A stretch of 64,000 bases of DNA from Sepiola atlantica (lineage: Eukaryota; Mollusca; Cephalopoda; Sepiida; Sepiolidae), in contig OY744525.1 of the NCBI GenBank assembly GCA_963556195.1, forward strand, positions 76,244,344-76,308,343, read 5' to 3'. The position numbers were made by a program, and so were the translations under genes. Position 1 is the first letter of the stretch. Each line of letters opens with the position of its first letter. Positions 41,921 to 52,955 of the stretch are shown here, piece by piece. Below the pieces are notes generated by a model. It was given only the letters and a program-made list of their open reading frames with translations. It was not told the DNA's origin and ran no database searches.

Positions 41921-43099
41921 AGTACCTGTCTATGCCGGGTTTTTCAACTTTTCTTGAATTTTATAACCAAGATTAGAAGTTAAGAATATCTATAAAATAT
42001 TTTCAACATTTTTTATTAAAAAAAGAAATTATTCAGGTTATTCGGGTTTATGATGAAGATCGATATCGACTCCAAAAAAAAAAATGTCTAAAATAAATAA
42101 AGAAACATAAAAATAAAATTTAAAAGTCTTATTAGAGTAAAAATATATTAGTGATCATTTATCAAATATTTTTTATCTACCTTTTAATAAAAAAGAATGT
42201 TTTCTTTTCAAATTAAACAATACGTCAAATATGTACAATGATTTGACCTGAAAAGTATAATAGATTAGCAAAGAGAATTCCTCTTTTTTCTTATTTATAG
42301 TCTTCAATGTATATTATATATCGTCAACTATAATTTAATGCTTCTTTAAGGTGAGTCCTTAGTGATGTGTGGTTTTATCGTTCATTTTTGGATTTTCAAC
42401 ATCATACCAACTCAACTAGTAACCCGACCATGCTTTGATCGTAAAAAAACAACCACCTCAAAAATGTATATTAAGCGACACTTTGGGACTTTTGTGTCTA
42501 AGATTTGAGAGTAACTCCTGGCCCTGAACATCATCTATTTTCCCAGGGTTTATATCATTTTTTTTTTTTTTACTTTAGAAGAAAATTGATGGTCTCCAAT
42601 TGTGCATGGTAGTTGGGTTTCTTTACTCGAATTCTGTGCAACTTGATTAAATGAATCCTTGACACATTTCATTACGGAATCATTTACTAGAGATATTTTA
42701 ATTAGTCCCATTCTTTTAATGAGCGCTAATCATTAATTTTTAAAACGGCATGCAACAAAAAGAAAGGGGAAAAATGAGGAAAAAAAGACTACAACTTATC
42801 TTTGGATGCCAATTAATTAGAATTAAGCATGCGTATTATTGCGTGCGTTCAATCCTAATCAAGACAAATGTTCTCTTCAATCCATTACATAAAGATTTCC
42901 GCTCTTTTGAATGGTGACTTTCTATATTTTTTTTAAAAGAAATACACATAAAAATGACTATATTCACTTATATTTTTTTAATTATTTTTTATTAAAAATT
43001 AATTTTCATCCAAGTCAAATAAAGCATACCATAATTTGGTTATACTTTGAAATGTAACTTTATACCAACAAACTAGATATTATAAGCAACTGGCATTCA

Positions 43100-43101
<2 letters not shown>
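41918..43101. other. Unassigned AT-rich stretch
   Basis: No coding signature or shared repeat recognised. Confidence 0.35.

Positions 43102-43133
<32 letters not shown>
43102..43133. repeat. (TA)n microsatellite
   Basis: 32 bp, abutting the CTAG end of Helitron F1 copy b. Confidence 0.95.
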
Positions 43134-43134
<1 letters not shown>

Positions 43135-43735
43135 TAGAATAACAAGTATCACAGAACAGGTAAAATTAATTCCCTGAACAGAACAGTTTTGCATCACTTT
43201 TATGTCACCTTATGAAAATTAAAATCAAGATATAATGCTACTAAACCTTATGTGTAGAATTCTAATTCCAACTTTGATCAAAATCTATTACATGATTTTG
43301 ATTCTATAAAATGTCTTAAATTTATGGCTTAGGCTTAAGGGGGTCTTAAGAAATTCAAGAAATCTTGCTTAATTGGTGTCTAATGAGTATGGATAAAGTT
43401 TAAGGTAAATCTGCAATATTTGAATTTTCAAATGTGAGGTTGTGTTTAAACCATTTTAAAATACTCCAAAGAAACTGAAATTTGGGGAATATTTATTAAT
43501 TGACTTCTAATACCTATTGTTAAAATTTCACGAAAATCAGAAGTATCTGAATTATTACAAAGGGCTTCTATCCTCTTTTTACACCCTTTACATCAAACTA
43601 AATTAGACTAAATATAGTCCACATTCTGACATTCTTACACCTAGCAGTTGTCTTCCAAAATTCATAATGAGTTTAGGAGTGAATCCTATACATACAAATA
43701 TATAAACATATGCACATACTTAACTTATATACATA
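43134..43735 (-). mobile_element. Helitron-like family F1, near full-length copy b
   Basis: The best representative of F1. On the minus strand it ends …'ttattCTAG'T in the (TA)n array; the subterminal hairpin is worn here. Landmarks on the plus strand: 'atgctactaaaccttatg', 'acatgattttgattcta', 'cttgcttaattggtgtctaa', 'ctgaaatttggggaatattt', 'agaagtatctgaatta' and 'gtttaggagtgaatcc'. About 600 bp, non-coding. Confidence 0.65.
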
Positions 43736-45050
43736 TATTAGATAAGATAAACAATCCTATGAATCTTACTGCGTTTATATAATAGTGCACAATAACAAGT
43801 ATAGGTGTATATTTATTTCGTATAAATTTTGGTTTATACAAGCATTTTTGGCTCCATATGTGCATACAAACTGAAGCTTAGTACGGCCAAATAATCTATG
43901 GAAAATAAATGTTATCTCAATGAAGATCACAGTAACCTCCAATATTAAACAAGTAAATTTTCTAAATGTTACATTAACTCTAGAGAAGAGAATTTATAAA
44001 CCATATCTGACGAAAAACGCTAATCCGATACATGTACACCACCTCTCTAATCACCCACTATCAATAAGTAAATATATACCTACATAAGTCGAGAGTATAA
44101 TAAGCTATAACCTATCTAAGGAAGAAGTGTTCAATGGAAATAAAAATATATAAAACAACACCCTAAACAACAGCGGCTATAAAGATATAAAATTAGTGTT
44201 ATGACATCAGTATAATGAACAAAAAGAATTCGAGTGATAATATGATTTTCCAAATGGTAAACACTAAATTAGGACAAAAAGTTTTCAATCTAGTGAATTT
44301 ACTCTTTTCTCAAAACAGCACCTTATATAAAATATACAATAAAATACTATGAAGTTATAGCTGTACTGATGATTTAAAAAATATTATAAAGACAATAAAA
44401 TCATTTAAAAACATAATAAAATAATGATAACCTGATAAACTATAGCATGAATATAAATTTAATGAATAAGGAAAAACAGAACAACAGTAATTACAAAAAG
44501 TAGACAACTACCCACTATAAAATATAGTGTATACATAGGAACAATATCTACAAAAAAAAAAATCCTACAGAGAAAAAAATTTACATATGTAGTACAGCAA
44601 AAAAGCATATCATGCAATCACAAATCTTCCTTTCATAATAAAAGATATAGAAATAATACCTCACTGGCCAAATACTTTCGGAACTTATACGAAAAGTAAA
44701 AAAAACCCACACCAGATACAGAATGGAGAATATAAAGAAATGCAAAAAATTATAAATAGTTAGATAAGCCCTGTGATTTACGTCTGAATGATAAACTAGA
44801 AATAATAAGAGTTAGCAATGGAGGTAAATATTTAAATCAGAGATCTAAGATAACAATGAAAAATTTATATTAGGGTACAGCTAGAAATGTTTTTAATATT
44901 AAAGCCTATATAAGTGAACATTAGATAGCATAAACACCTCTCTTAATGCATAAATTTAAAATATATACATATGTATTAATATGTGTAGGTATAAGTTTGT
45001 ATGTGCGTGTATATATATATATATATGGATATATACGCATATTTTCTTCT
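43736..45050. other. Unassigned, A-rich on the plus strand
   Basis: 43840-43870 is a single arm of the 22.1-kb hairpin family ('gcatttttggctccatatgt'). The rest, to about 45 kb, is A-rich without tandem repeats or TA arrays (except 45009-45026), and could be an old degraded element; no domain is readable. Confidence 0.4.
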
Positions 45051-45054
45051 TTTT

Positions 45055-45555
45055 TTTTCATTTTACTTCAATCAAAGTTCTCAGAAATCAAAGGGCCCTT
45101 TCCTAGGGCTAACACTTGATATCTATATGAGATACATAGATATTCCATTAAAGTTCTCTTTTACCTCTCAAACGTAGAGTTAGTAAATAAGTTAAGAACA
45201 TTGATTTGCTTCTTCCCAATTGACCAGTAAATTATGGTATAGTATATCTCTCTTGCAATCTCTTGGTCTTACCGGATTCCAGGACACAAATTCATCTAGT
45301 CTGGTGGAGTATCCAGCTAAGTGCTGTTACTTGAGGTAACATTACTTGGAGAAAGTGCACCAGTCCTTGTATGAGCCAGTGTATAGTAGTGTCGAAGGAA
45401 TCTTATTTGTGCTTCGAATACTATGTTATTTTAAATATTTGGTCAGGGTTTACTTGTAGGGTGAAGTATCCTCATGTCAGGTTAACCTGATGCACCCTTG
45501 TACAGAGAAACCAAAGACACTCGAGGATAGTGTCTAGTAGGTAACTTAAACTCCC
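45055..45555 (-). mobile_element. Interspersed repeat family H, copy 3
   Basis: The reverse complement of the 25.64-26.2 kb copy over essentially its whole length: 'gaacttta' tail region, 'taacattacttggaga', 'aagtgctgttacttga' and 'ctagtctggtggagtatcc' are in mirrored order. It confirms a unit of about 500-520 bp. Confidence 0.8.
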
Positions 45556-46570
45556 CTACATCCCTGCATGTATATGTGTATGTACATGTCTATGAATACA
45601 TGTATATGTTTATATGTAGGTATGTGTGTGTGTGTATATATATATATATATGTGTGTATGTATGTGTGTGAGTACATGTGTATTGATATATATATGAGCA
45701 TGTATATAGGTGTGTAAATATATATATATATACGTGTGTGTATAAATATATGTATGTACATAAGGTTTTTAACTGCTTCATAATCACCATAAAGGTGTGA
45801 AAATCTTCAATGCAATTAAATCTGTACCATAACAATAATTTCGTATGTAACTATAAAGCATGAATATTCACACACACACGTATATACAAACACATATATT
45901 TATATCTAACTGTGAGTATTTCTATTAAATTATTCTCTCCTGTACACATGTGACGTACTCGGCCATTCCTATAATTACAAATGAATTAATCGTCTATTGA
46001 TAAATGAACGACACCTGCAGCCGAAAGAGCTCGAAAGGTGAGCGCGACAACTGTCGATTTGATAACCACATTAAGAATTTGATAACCAAATTAGAAAGAA
46101 TAATGCAAATATTGATGGTCTTTGACATTTAATTAACCCAAAACCACCGGATAAAATGATTCTCTCCATTCGACTCAGTTCATTACTTACTAATTTATTT
46201 ACTAGTTAGGGTAACTGTCTATGCAGGAGAGGGTGGGGTGTAAGTTCATTACGGTGGTCAAAAACAATATCATCGCTTAATGAATTCAACCTATTTCTAT
46301 GCAAATTTAGCTCAAGACTACTAGATGGGGGTGGGGATTTAGTTCCAGAAAGGATGATTCAGTGGTGCTCTGGAGGCCTCCTTAGCTAAAAACAGAAACA
46401 ACATTTTTTTTTTTAAAGTTACGAATTATTAGCATTACTTTCTTGTTTGAGTTTGGTTTGGGCTTGGTTTATAGGAGATGAACTTTACTAATTATTAGCA
46501 TTACTTTCTGGGTTTGGTTTATAGCAAATCAATCTTTTTATTTATTTGTTATGTTTCTCTGGTCAATTCT
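45556..46570. other. Unassigned, TG/TA-rich then ordinary
   Basis: 45570-45760 is a degenerate TATG/TGTA-rich simple sequence. A near-duplicate of 'taattattagcattactttct' lies at 46424 and 46490. Confidence 0.4.
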
Positions 46571-46574
46571 CTTT

Positions 46575-47110
46575 TTATTTACTAATGATTCATCACCTAA
46601 GAAGGCTAAGAATTAATAAAATGGATAGATTGTCAGTTGAATGATGAGGAATATTATGAGAAGATTGAAAATGCTGAATGGAATGGAAAAAATGTAATTA
46701 CTTATGAGGACAGTTTATGACAAGTATTTGTAGACATTGGTTTTGAAGATAATCATATTGTTGTCTGCAGATGGGAAGTTCTTGGAAAGAAACTCAGCTC
46801 ATGGAAATTCCATTTGACGTTAGCCACACGGAGGAAAAATGAAAGTTGTTTGTAGTTGTGATAAAAAGACGAGTTCTTGCTGTGAATGTCTTAGGAGCAG
46901 GAACCAGAGAGTAAAACTCAGTTGAGCACATTCCATTGAGATAATGATGGAGTAGAGAAAGACTGGCCACATCTCTTCTGTGATAAAAGAACAGGAGAGA
47001 TCATTCCCCACTAGATTGCTAAGTCGATTTTGTACTCTGTCAAGGCAAGAAATAGTACTCTAAACAGCACCTCCCCAGATGTGTCAGCAGTACCCTATCT
47101 AGGACGTATC
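46575..47110 (-). mobile_element. Non-LTR retrotransposon ORF2 C-terminus (LINE-B, copy 3)
   Basis: The minus strand, across frames, gives 'MCSTEFYSLVPAPKTFTARTR'-like text split by frameshifts, then 'NFHELSFFPRTSHL' at about 46800. The 3' UTR matches copies at 1-215 and 8.8 kb. It extends further upstream than copy 2: 'DRVQNRLSNL' and 'RCGQSFSTPSLSQWNVLN' at 47040-46900 fit the 'RR.ASL.LFYRY.NGMCS.EL' block of this family. Multiple frameshifts. Confidence 0.7.
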
Positions 47111-47224
47111 TGACTCTTATATTATTTTTTCTTCTCAATTCAACCCTTTACTTTTTTCTTTTCACAGACATTTATATTTTTAATACAATATCATTATATA
47201 GATCAAATTCTGTTAACTATTTCA

Positions 47225-47590
47225 TCTGATAGTTCCCAAAACTTCCCCCTTAATTCTTATTTTTTTACAATAATTTCTGAATTCATCCAATTCCCATCTT
47301 AAAATGTTCTTTGCTATTGCTGTTCTTAATCTCACCTGTAAACTTTTTTCCCAAACTGTATTACTCTATTAGCAAACAAACAAAAAAAAATTCAATTGGT
47401 TAGTAAATCTTGTGTTAGAAATCTGCCCTGACAATAACCTTTCAGATAAAGAAATATAAAAAATAAAAAAATTGTCCACCATAATTAGAAATTCCATTAA
47501 TTATTTTGAAAGTTTCAACTAAATCACATCTCATTCTTTTCTAGAGTAAAGTAGTTAATCTTAATTTTCTAATCTTTCAAGACGTGTAAG
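47225..47590 (-). mobile_element. Non-LTR retrotransposon RT C-terminal fragment (LINE-E)
   Basis: The minus strand reads 'RLERLENLRLTTL' (with a frameshift), 'KRMRCDLVETFKIINGIS' and 'NYGGQ', then more decayed text. This is the 'L..L.L..LEKRR.R.DLIE.FKI..G' block typical of CR1/Jockey-type LINEs. It is distinct in sequence from LINE-B next to it and LINE-A downstream. Confidence 0.65.
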
Positions 47591-47595
47591 GCAAA

Positions 47596-48215
47596 ATGGT
47601 GTGGAGAAAGTATATTTGGATGATGAGACTATTGATGTTGTTCAGAAGCTTTTATTACTTTGGTGATATCATTGGTGGAGCAGGTGCTAGTGTTATTGCA
47701 AGAGTTAGGAATAGATGGAGTAAGTTCAGGGTGTTTCTACCTTTACTAACCAGCAGAGCGTTATCAATATCAACCAAAGTAAGAGTCTATCAGGCATGTG
47801 TACGCAGTGTGAGGATGTATGGAAGTGACATCTGGTCAGTGAGGGTTGAGGATATGTGTTGCATGGGGAGAAATGATATGAGAATGATGCAATGGATGTG
47901 TAATGTGAGTTTTAAAGACAAGCTTTAATCTGATGACCTCAGAGGAAGATTAAATCTGGACAATATAGGGAGATGTGTGCAAAACAGGAGACTTTGTTGA
48001 TTTGGTCATATTGAAACAATGGATCAGAGTGCCTCAGTTTGTAGATGTAGAACAGTTGAGGTAGCAGGATTAGTTGGCAGGATGGGAGGAAGTGATGAGG
48101 ATAGATTTGAGAGAATAACGATCTGGCCAGAAATAGGTTAGTTTGGAAGTTAATTTCTAAAAGCCGTCCAACACATGCCAGCATGCAAAACAGATGTTAA
48201 ACTACTGATGATAAT
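47596..48215 (+). mobile_element. Non-LTR retrotransposon RT C-terminus with GATGAT-type tail (LINE-A, copy 3)
   Basis: The plus frame reads 'FYYFGDIIGGAGASVIARVR', 'STKVRVYQACVRSVRMYGSD' and 'RNDMRMMQWMCNVSFKDKL', then a stop at 47926, and continues in the same frame 'SDDLRGRLNLDNIGRCVQNR' and 'FGHIETMD'. It ends with a 3' UTR 'ccgtccaacacatgccagca' and a GAT/GAG-rich tail (48201-48230). Short-repeat tails are typical of RTE-type LINEs. Same family as 14.6 kb. Truncated at the 5' end, with stops. Confidence 0.85.
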
Positions 48216-48230
48216 GATGAGGACGAGGAA

Positions 48231-49079
48231 GGATATCTGTCTGTGTGTGTCCAATAACTACTTTTAAGTTATTAGAATACAAAATCTGGTCGAAAATGAT
48301 CTTATATGAATGTAGATTGCCTTAAGGGAGTCGCGAGTTGACACTTATTCTCCCCCCCCCCCCTCCAATTTAAAAAAAAAAATTTCAACAAAATGGCAGC
48401 TACTTATTCTTATTCGATTCAGAATGGACATTATATTATTTGGGCGAGTAACATAGGCTACAGGTTTTTTTTATTGTTTTATTTTTTCATAAGGATGTCC
48501 CAAAGTTGTACTAAACCCTCAACTAAGAAAAATGTTTTACCTCTAATTTTAATCAAATTTAAACTGCAAGCTAATAACATAAAACTGTAAAGACGAAAAA
48601 AATAACCGAATATGATAATGATTTCCTTGTAACTGTAATATTTTACCCATTTTGCTGAAGCACGATACATTTTGTAAACAATTCATTGTATATGATTAAT
48701 TGAACACGAGGTGTTATGTTACATAGTTGTGTGGAAATTGTGAGATAATATATTTCCTAGTAGTCTTGGTATGTAAATGAACACTAGATATAACTGGATT
48801 TGAAGTTGACATTGATAATCCCATAGGCATTAGCGGTATCCATTTAACCAATTATGCACTTCCACATTAATTATTCTAAGAATACATTGTATTGCAATTT
48901 AGTTTTACAGTCTCTTCAATTCACTGGAATTTTTAAAGTTTTCTGTTCTGTGAGTTGGTTATGGGTTTAATCAGTCAAGTGGATATTGCGCATATTCATT
49001 CACTGCACGTTGACACTTGCATAACCTTAAGGCACAAAGTAATTATATTAACTTCAACTTTAATAATCGCTCTTGTGAG

Positions 49080-49081
<2 letters not shown>
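48231..49081. other. Unassigned
   Basis: TCTGTCTGTGTGTGTCC at 48236 and a poly-C at 48352 resemble Helitron 5' regions, too weak to call. No other feature. Confidence 0.35.

Positions 49082-49142
<61 letters not shown>
49082..49142. repeat. (TA)n microsatellite
   Basis: 61 bp, the 3' tail of the minus-strand SINE/ribozyme unit at 49.14-49.28 kb. Confidence 0.95.
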
Positions 49143-49145
<3 letters not shown>

Positions 49146-49281
49146 GAATATTAAATTATTTATACTTACAGACGCTAGCGTTTCAAGATTATTGCTCTCA
49201 TCAGTGCAGGAAAGTAACACTTTCAGACAGTCGGGAGGCGCGAACCTGGTTCACAGAGTCAGCCTAGAATCTGCAAGCAGA
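49143..49281 (-). mobile_element. SINE-type unit with hammerhead ribozyme (5' truncated)
   Basis: On the minus strand a B-box-like 'aggttcgcgcctccc' (about 49246-49232) lies about 40 nt before a well-formed hammerhead, the same spacing as in the 21.8-kb SINE. The A-box half is missing; the unit starts right behind a short (TA)n at 49281-49291 that ends the next unit. It ends in the 49.08-kb (TA)n array. Confidence 0.5.
49165..49210 (-). ncRNA. Type I hammerhead ribozyme motif (well formed)
   Basis: Minus strand: stem I strand CCTGCA; core CTGATGA (49204-49198); stem II GAG-caataat-CTT; core GAAA (49184-49181); stem III CGCTAGCG (49180-49173), self-complementary; UH = TC (49172-49171); stem I return TGTAAG, pairing with CCTGCA over four pairs, then one mismatch, then one more. 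This has the canonical CUGAUGA sequence. Layout and stem I sequence match the motif at 40.2 kb. Confidence 0.65.
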
Positions 49282-49291
49282 TATATATATA

Positions 49292-49350
49292 TAGTCATCC
49301 ACAGACAGACTGTTTTGCTGTATCATAATTCTTTCAGTGTGGCTAGACAA
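49292..49350 (-). ncRNA. Degenerate hammerhead-bearing SINE tail, head-to-tail with the previous unit
   Basis: It shares 'agtcatccac', 'agacagactgtttt' and 'gtgtggctaga' with the ribozyme at 21.8 kb. The core is damaged: CTGAAAGA in place of CTGAAGA, broken stem II, and AAAAC in place of GAAAC. Its 3' end runs through (TA)5 straight into the SINE unit at 49281, so two units sit in tandem on the minus strand. Confidence 0.6.
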
Positions 49351-49374
49351 GCATTCATAAAGATGCACACACAC

Positions 49375-49375
<1 letters not shown>

Positions 49376-49412
<37 letters not shown>
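49376..49412. repeat. (TA)n microsatellite
   Basis: 37 bp. Confidence 0.95.
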
Positions 49413-49414
<2 letters not shown>

Positions 49415-49504
49415 CATCTTTATTTATATAGGAATACGTGTACATGCATATATATTTATATATGTAGAGAGATGTATACTTGTATACCTCTAATATATTA
49501 CATT

Positions 49505-49575
49505 AAAATGGTCGAATTTTCAAAAGTAGACCTAAATAGCAACGCATCTGATAAATCGCTATTTGCATCTGACTA
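49505..49575 (-). repeat. Repeat family K copy
   Basis: On the minus strand: 'gctatttaggtctac' + 'ttttgaaaattcgacc', matching 'gctatttt' + 'ggtctgactttgaaaatctg' at 62.1 kb. Confidence 0.4.
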
Positions 49576-49688
49576 GCGATTTGTTCCTTTTTATCCCTGG
49601 AGTATGTTCTTTACACTAAAGAAATAAGATTAGTTCCTGTTTTTTTCGGAAAATACTTATTCCGGCCAAGAAGAATGTTATAAATGCA

Positions 49689-49689
<1 letters not shown>

Positions 49690-49733
<44 letters not shown>
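49690..49733. repeat. (CT)n-(TA)n compound microsatellite
   Basis: About 20 bp of CT and 25 bp of TA. Confidence 0.95.
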
Positions 49734-49734
<1 letters not shown>

Positions 49735-49840
49735 CACTGATAGATGTGAGCATCAGCTGGACCAGCTCAACAATTTTGATTTGCATTTATATGTATACAG
49801 TGCTTGATGTCATTTCAGACAGAGCTTTATAGTACTTAAA

Positions 49841-50003
49841 TTAACTTTTTTCTAATAGTCCATTAGCAAAGATTTCATGCTCCTATCGATCATCAGACAG
49901 CCTAGAACACGAATTAAGTAGCGACTTATTACATGTTCTAGGTAATCTTATGATCGCTAGTAGCATGAATTTTAGTAATGGCCTATTAAACAAAAGTAAA
50001 TTA
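49841..50003. repeat. Imperfect hairpin, about 80-bp arms
   Basis: 'taatagtccattagcaaaga' and 'catgctcctatcgatcat' are mirrored by 'atgatcgctagtagcatg' and 'ttttagtaatggcctatta'; 'ctagaacacgaattaag' faces 'attacatgttctag'. About 70 percent pairing by eye. The minus strand has CTGATGA…GAAA spaced as in a hammerhead, but without convincing stems. Confidence 0.65.
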
Positions 50004-50021
50004 TTTAATTTATTATTTAAG

Positions 50022-50023
<2 letters not shown>

Positions 50024-50064
<41 letters not shown>
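50024..50064. repeat. (TA)n microsatellite
   Basis: 41 bp, interrupting the Penelope-like reading frame on its 5' side. Confidence 0.95.
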
Positions 50065-50065
<1 letters not shown>

Positions 50066-50290
50066 TACATCGGTTTCACTAACACTTTCCAGAAGACTCA
50101 CCTAACATCTCTCCGACACTAGCTCTATTTGTCAACACCTAAAAAACCCTGACTGCTCCCTTTCTCAATATAGACACATCCAAGTTAACAATACTAAAAT
50201 AATACACCACGATACCAACATCAAAAGATTAAACACATTTTGAAGCTCTCTACATAAAAACTAAACATCCAACAATCAATTATGTGAATT
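50065..50290 (+). mobile_element. Penelope-like element, GIY-YIG endonuclease fragment (copy 1)
   Basis: From the (TA)n array the plus strand reads 'YIGFTNTFQKTHLTSL', then, shifted one frame, 'SDTSSICQHLKNPDCSLSQY', 'RHIQVNNTKIIHHDTNIKRL' and, beyond a stop, 'SLHKN'. This is the YIG half and C-terminal part of the GIY-YIG nuclease domain that ends Penelope-like reverse transcriptases (…IHQ..N..KR…EALLI….P.IN). Frameshifts and stops show it is inactive. The reverse-transcriptase part is absent. Confidence 0.6.
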
Positions 50291-50685
50291 ACGAAACTAG
50301 TCACAACATTTTAAAGTGTAATTAACGTTACCAAATTCTTAGCTGTTAAGCAATCATACTTTTTAATCTTTCACACGTTTAGAACGTAATTACGTTCACG
50401 TGTAACATCTCAATATTATAGATGCTCTTTTTAAAGTTGTTAATTACTAGCCCTTTAAAAAACCTCAACAATAAAGACATATTTGTAAAGACGCCAAGAC
50501 TAATACCGCCTGATAATGGTTTGACGAATCAAATCGAAAGTACTTACGAAAAAGGAAAGAAAAATGGAACAAGAACCCACGGAACTTATATACACCAATT
50601 TGACCGAAATGCTAAATGGACTATTCGGAAAATTAAAAAAAGTCTTATCAAGCAAAAACACTTTGTGTTATTTAATAATGTTTGC

Positions 50686-50688
<3 letters not shown>

Positions 50689-50738
<50 letters not shown>
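50689..50738. repeat. (TA)n microsatellite
   Basis: 50 bp, at the 5' side of Helitron F1 copy c. Confidence 0.95.
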
Positions 50739-50740
<2 letters not shown>

Positions 50741-51285
50741 GTTAGGTATTTTCTAAACTAAACTAGGTAACTGAGCAGTATGAATTTTGAAACACAGCTA
50801 TTAGGCATAAAGAGTGCAAATGTGGGCTATATTTAGTTTATGTAAAGGTGGTAAAAAGGGGATGGAAGCCCTTTGTGAAAATTCAGATACGCCGAGTTTT
50901 GTGAAATTTTAACTAATAACATCAATTAATAAATATTTCCCAAATTTCAATTTCTTCTAATGATTCAAAAAGATTTTAAGGGAAACAATAATAACACAAC
51001 CTCCCATTTGAAAATTCAAATACATCAGGTTTGCATTCAATTTGATCCAAAGTCATTGGACACACATTCAGCAAGATCCCCTGAATTTAAGTTTCTTTTA
51101 GACATTTTCTAGAATCAAAATCATGTAATGGATTTTGATCAAAATTGGAATAAGGATTCTAGATATAAAGTTAACTAGCATTATATATGGATTTTAGCCT
51201 TTGTAAGGAGACATAAAAGTGGTTCAAACTGTTCTGCTATGCAAATTAATTTTACCCGGTTGTGGGGTAGATATTTTTCACATAA
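50739..51285 (+). mobile_element. Helitron-like family F1, copy c
   Basis: Landmarks in F1 forward sense: 'gtgggctatatttag', 'ggaagccctttgtgaaaatt', 'caattaataaatatttccca', 'aaatcatgtaatggattttg' and 'cataaaagtggttcaaac'. The 3' hairpin survives as ACCC…GGGGT, but CTAG is lost. Confidence 0.65.
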
Positions 51286-51549
51286 AAATGTAACACAGAC
51301 ACATATCCTATTTCAATTATCAAGTGTTCTAACCAATGAGGCCAATTCCAACCGTTACACGACAAGTAGAGAAATAAACACTATTTAGGTCAAATCAGAT
51401 GGACAAACATAGTCATCCGTCTTAACAGTGTTCAACAAATCGCGTAGAAAGGAACTTGCAATTTTAGCTTAGATTAGACGGCTTATATTATTTCAGATTA
51501 AAGGGCCCGGCCGAAAGAGAGCTATAAACAATTATTTAATAATAAATAT

Positions 51550-51612
51550 TTAATTATTATCGACATACGTATACGTTTCATCTTTGCGGAATCTTCAGTT
51601 GCAGTATTGAAA
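51550..51612 (-). ncRNA. Hammerhead-like motif, partial
   Basis: Minus strand: CTGAAGA, 12 nt without good pairing, GAAA, stem III CGTATACG (self-complementary) and UH = TA. Core bases are intact, but stems I and II are not convincing. A (TA)n array (51630-51652) lies on its 5' side instead of the usual 3' side. Confidence 0.4.
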
Positions 51613-51659
51613 CCCTGGAACACGAGTCATATATATATATATATATATATATGATTAAA

Positions 51660-52450
51660 ATTCCATAATAATAAAAAGTAAAAGTAATTCCCTAAATAAA
51701 TAAATTAATTGTGAATATCTTTTTACATTTTTTTAATTAAGAAAAAAAAATGTCATCTAAATAAAAAATTCTAAAACGTGCATGCTTAAAAATTTCAAGA
51801 ATATTAAATATTGAAAAACTAAAACCAAAACATTTTTATTTTTCCCTAAACGTCCTTCCATAAATTATCCCGTAGAAATCATCAATAATTTCAAAAAAGT
51901 AAAAAGCTTTTAGTTTTCGGAAATTACATTAAAGAGCTTCTTTTTTTTTTTTTTATCTTATATCTTAAAATATCACATGAATGAACATAAATGTGTATGC
52001 AACTAATAAAAGGGTAATAATTTTTTTTAATTCTTTGAATTGCGATTCACTTTTTATGTGTAGAGCATTGGACAAGGGTCCAAATTACATGAGCTTCTTT
52101 TTGTATCAGTCAAATGATATTTGTGACCCTTTTATTACACAAGGAGGTATGAATAAATGTTGATGAGTACCTTATTGTCGTCCAAAATAAGTAAAATATT
52201 ACTAGTAATAGTTTGTGTATCCTCCTCCTCCTCCACATTCGTCGTCGTCGTCATCCTCATCATCAACAACAACAACAACAATCTCTCCTTCTCTCCCAAA
52301 ATTCTTCTTCTTAACTATTGGTCGATCTTCTTACTTTGCTAAAAGCAAAAAAAAAAAAGTTGCTTTTCTCAGGTTTTATACTCTCTCTTATTTCCCATAA
52401 CTTCTCACTTTCCTAAGACACTTCCACCTATCTCAACAGAGGTTTTATTT
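51660..52450. other. Unassigned, with mixed triplet microsatellites
   Basis: 52220-52285 strings together (CCT)n, (CGT)n, (CAT)n and (CAA)n patches. The rest is AT-rich without recognisable features. Confidence 0.5.
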
Positions 52451-52454
52451 AAAA

Positions 52455-52754
52455 AAAAGGCTGTGTTTGCGTTCTATCAAGGCTACTGCATCACTTTCAC
52501 TAATACCCTTTGGAAAGGTAGACTCTCAAGCCTTGGTTGTGCAACTGGTCTAAGTAAAAGAAAACTCTCAAATAACACCAGTCTTTCTCTGCTTACCCCA
52601 GCATTGTTTCCAGTCATCGTGGACCACTGGAATCAAGCAATTCCGGTTCAAGAGAGGTGCAGTTGAAGATTGCACAGCCCTTGCTTCACTATAGACCTTC
52701 AATGCAGGCACCTTTATAGGAAGCATCCATTGTCTCTCAAGACTAAAAAGAGGC

Positions 52755-52757
<3 letters not shown>
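52455..52757. other. Low-AT block ending in a (TA)n array
   Basis: Balanced composition, with open frames on both strands (minus 52759-52568, 63 residues; plus 52463-52666, 67 residues), none recognised. It terminates directly in a (TA)n array, as the transposon fragments here do, so it is probably an unclassified repeat. Confidence 0.4.

Positions 52758-52801
<44 letters not shown>
52758..52801. repeat. (TA)n microsatellite
   Basis: 44 bp. Confidence 0.95.
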
Positions 52802-52803
<2 letters not shown>

Positions 52804-52917
52804 ATACATTTGCTTTTCAAAATTCTGTATGAATACATTATCTTCGTTGATGGCGGTAACAAGAAAAGATTATTGCCTGAAATGTTCAGAATAAATGATG
52901 GGACGTAAAATTGACGT

Positions 52918-52955
52918 CTGCCTGAAGAAAGCCAAAGTCTCGACCGTTTAAAATG
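52918..52955 (+). ncRNA. Degenerate hammerhead-like core
   Basis: 'CTGAAGA' + 'aagccaaagtctc' + 'GACCGTTT', with the GAAA core replaced by GACC. Called only because of its family resemblance to the others. Confidence 0.3.

Noticed and set aside
48236..48360. Helitron 5' end (TCTGTCTGTGTGTGTCC followed by a poly-C run)
   Set aside because: Similarity to the 32.3-kb terminus is limited to simple sequence and no matching 3' end was found.
49841..49885. Hammerhead on the minus strand (CTGATGA…GAAA at 49.86-49.89 kb)
   Set aside because: Core words are present at the right distance, but neither stem I nor stem II pairs convincingly; kept only as part of the hairpin.
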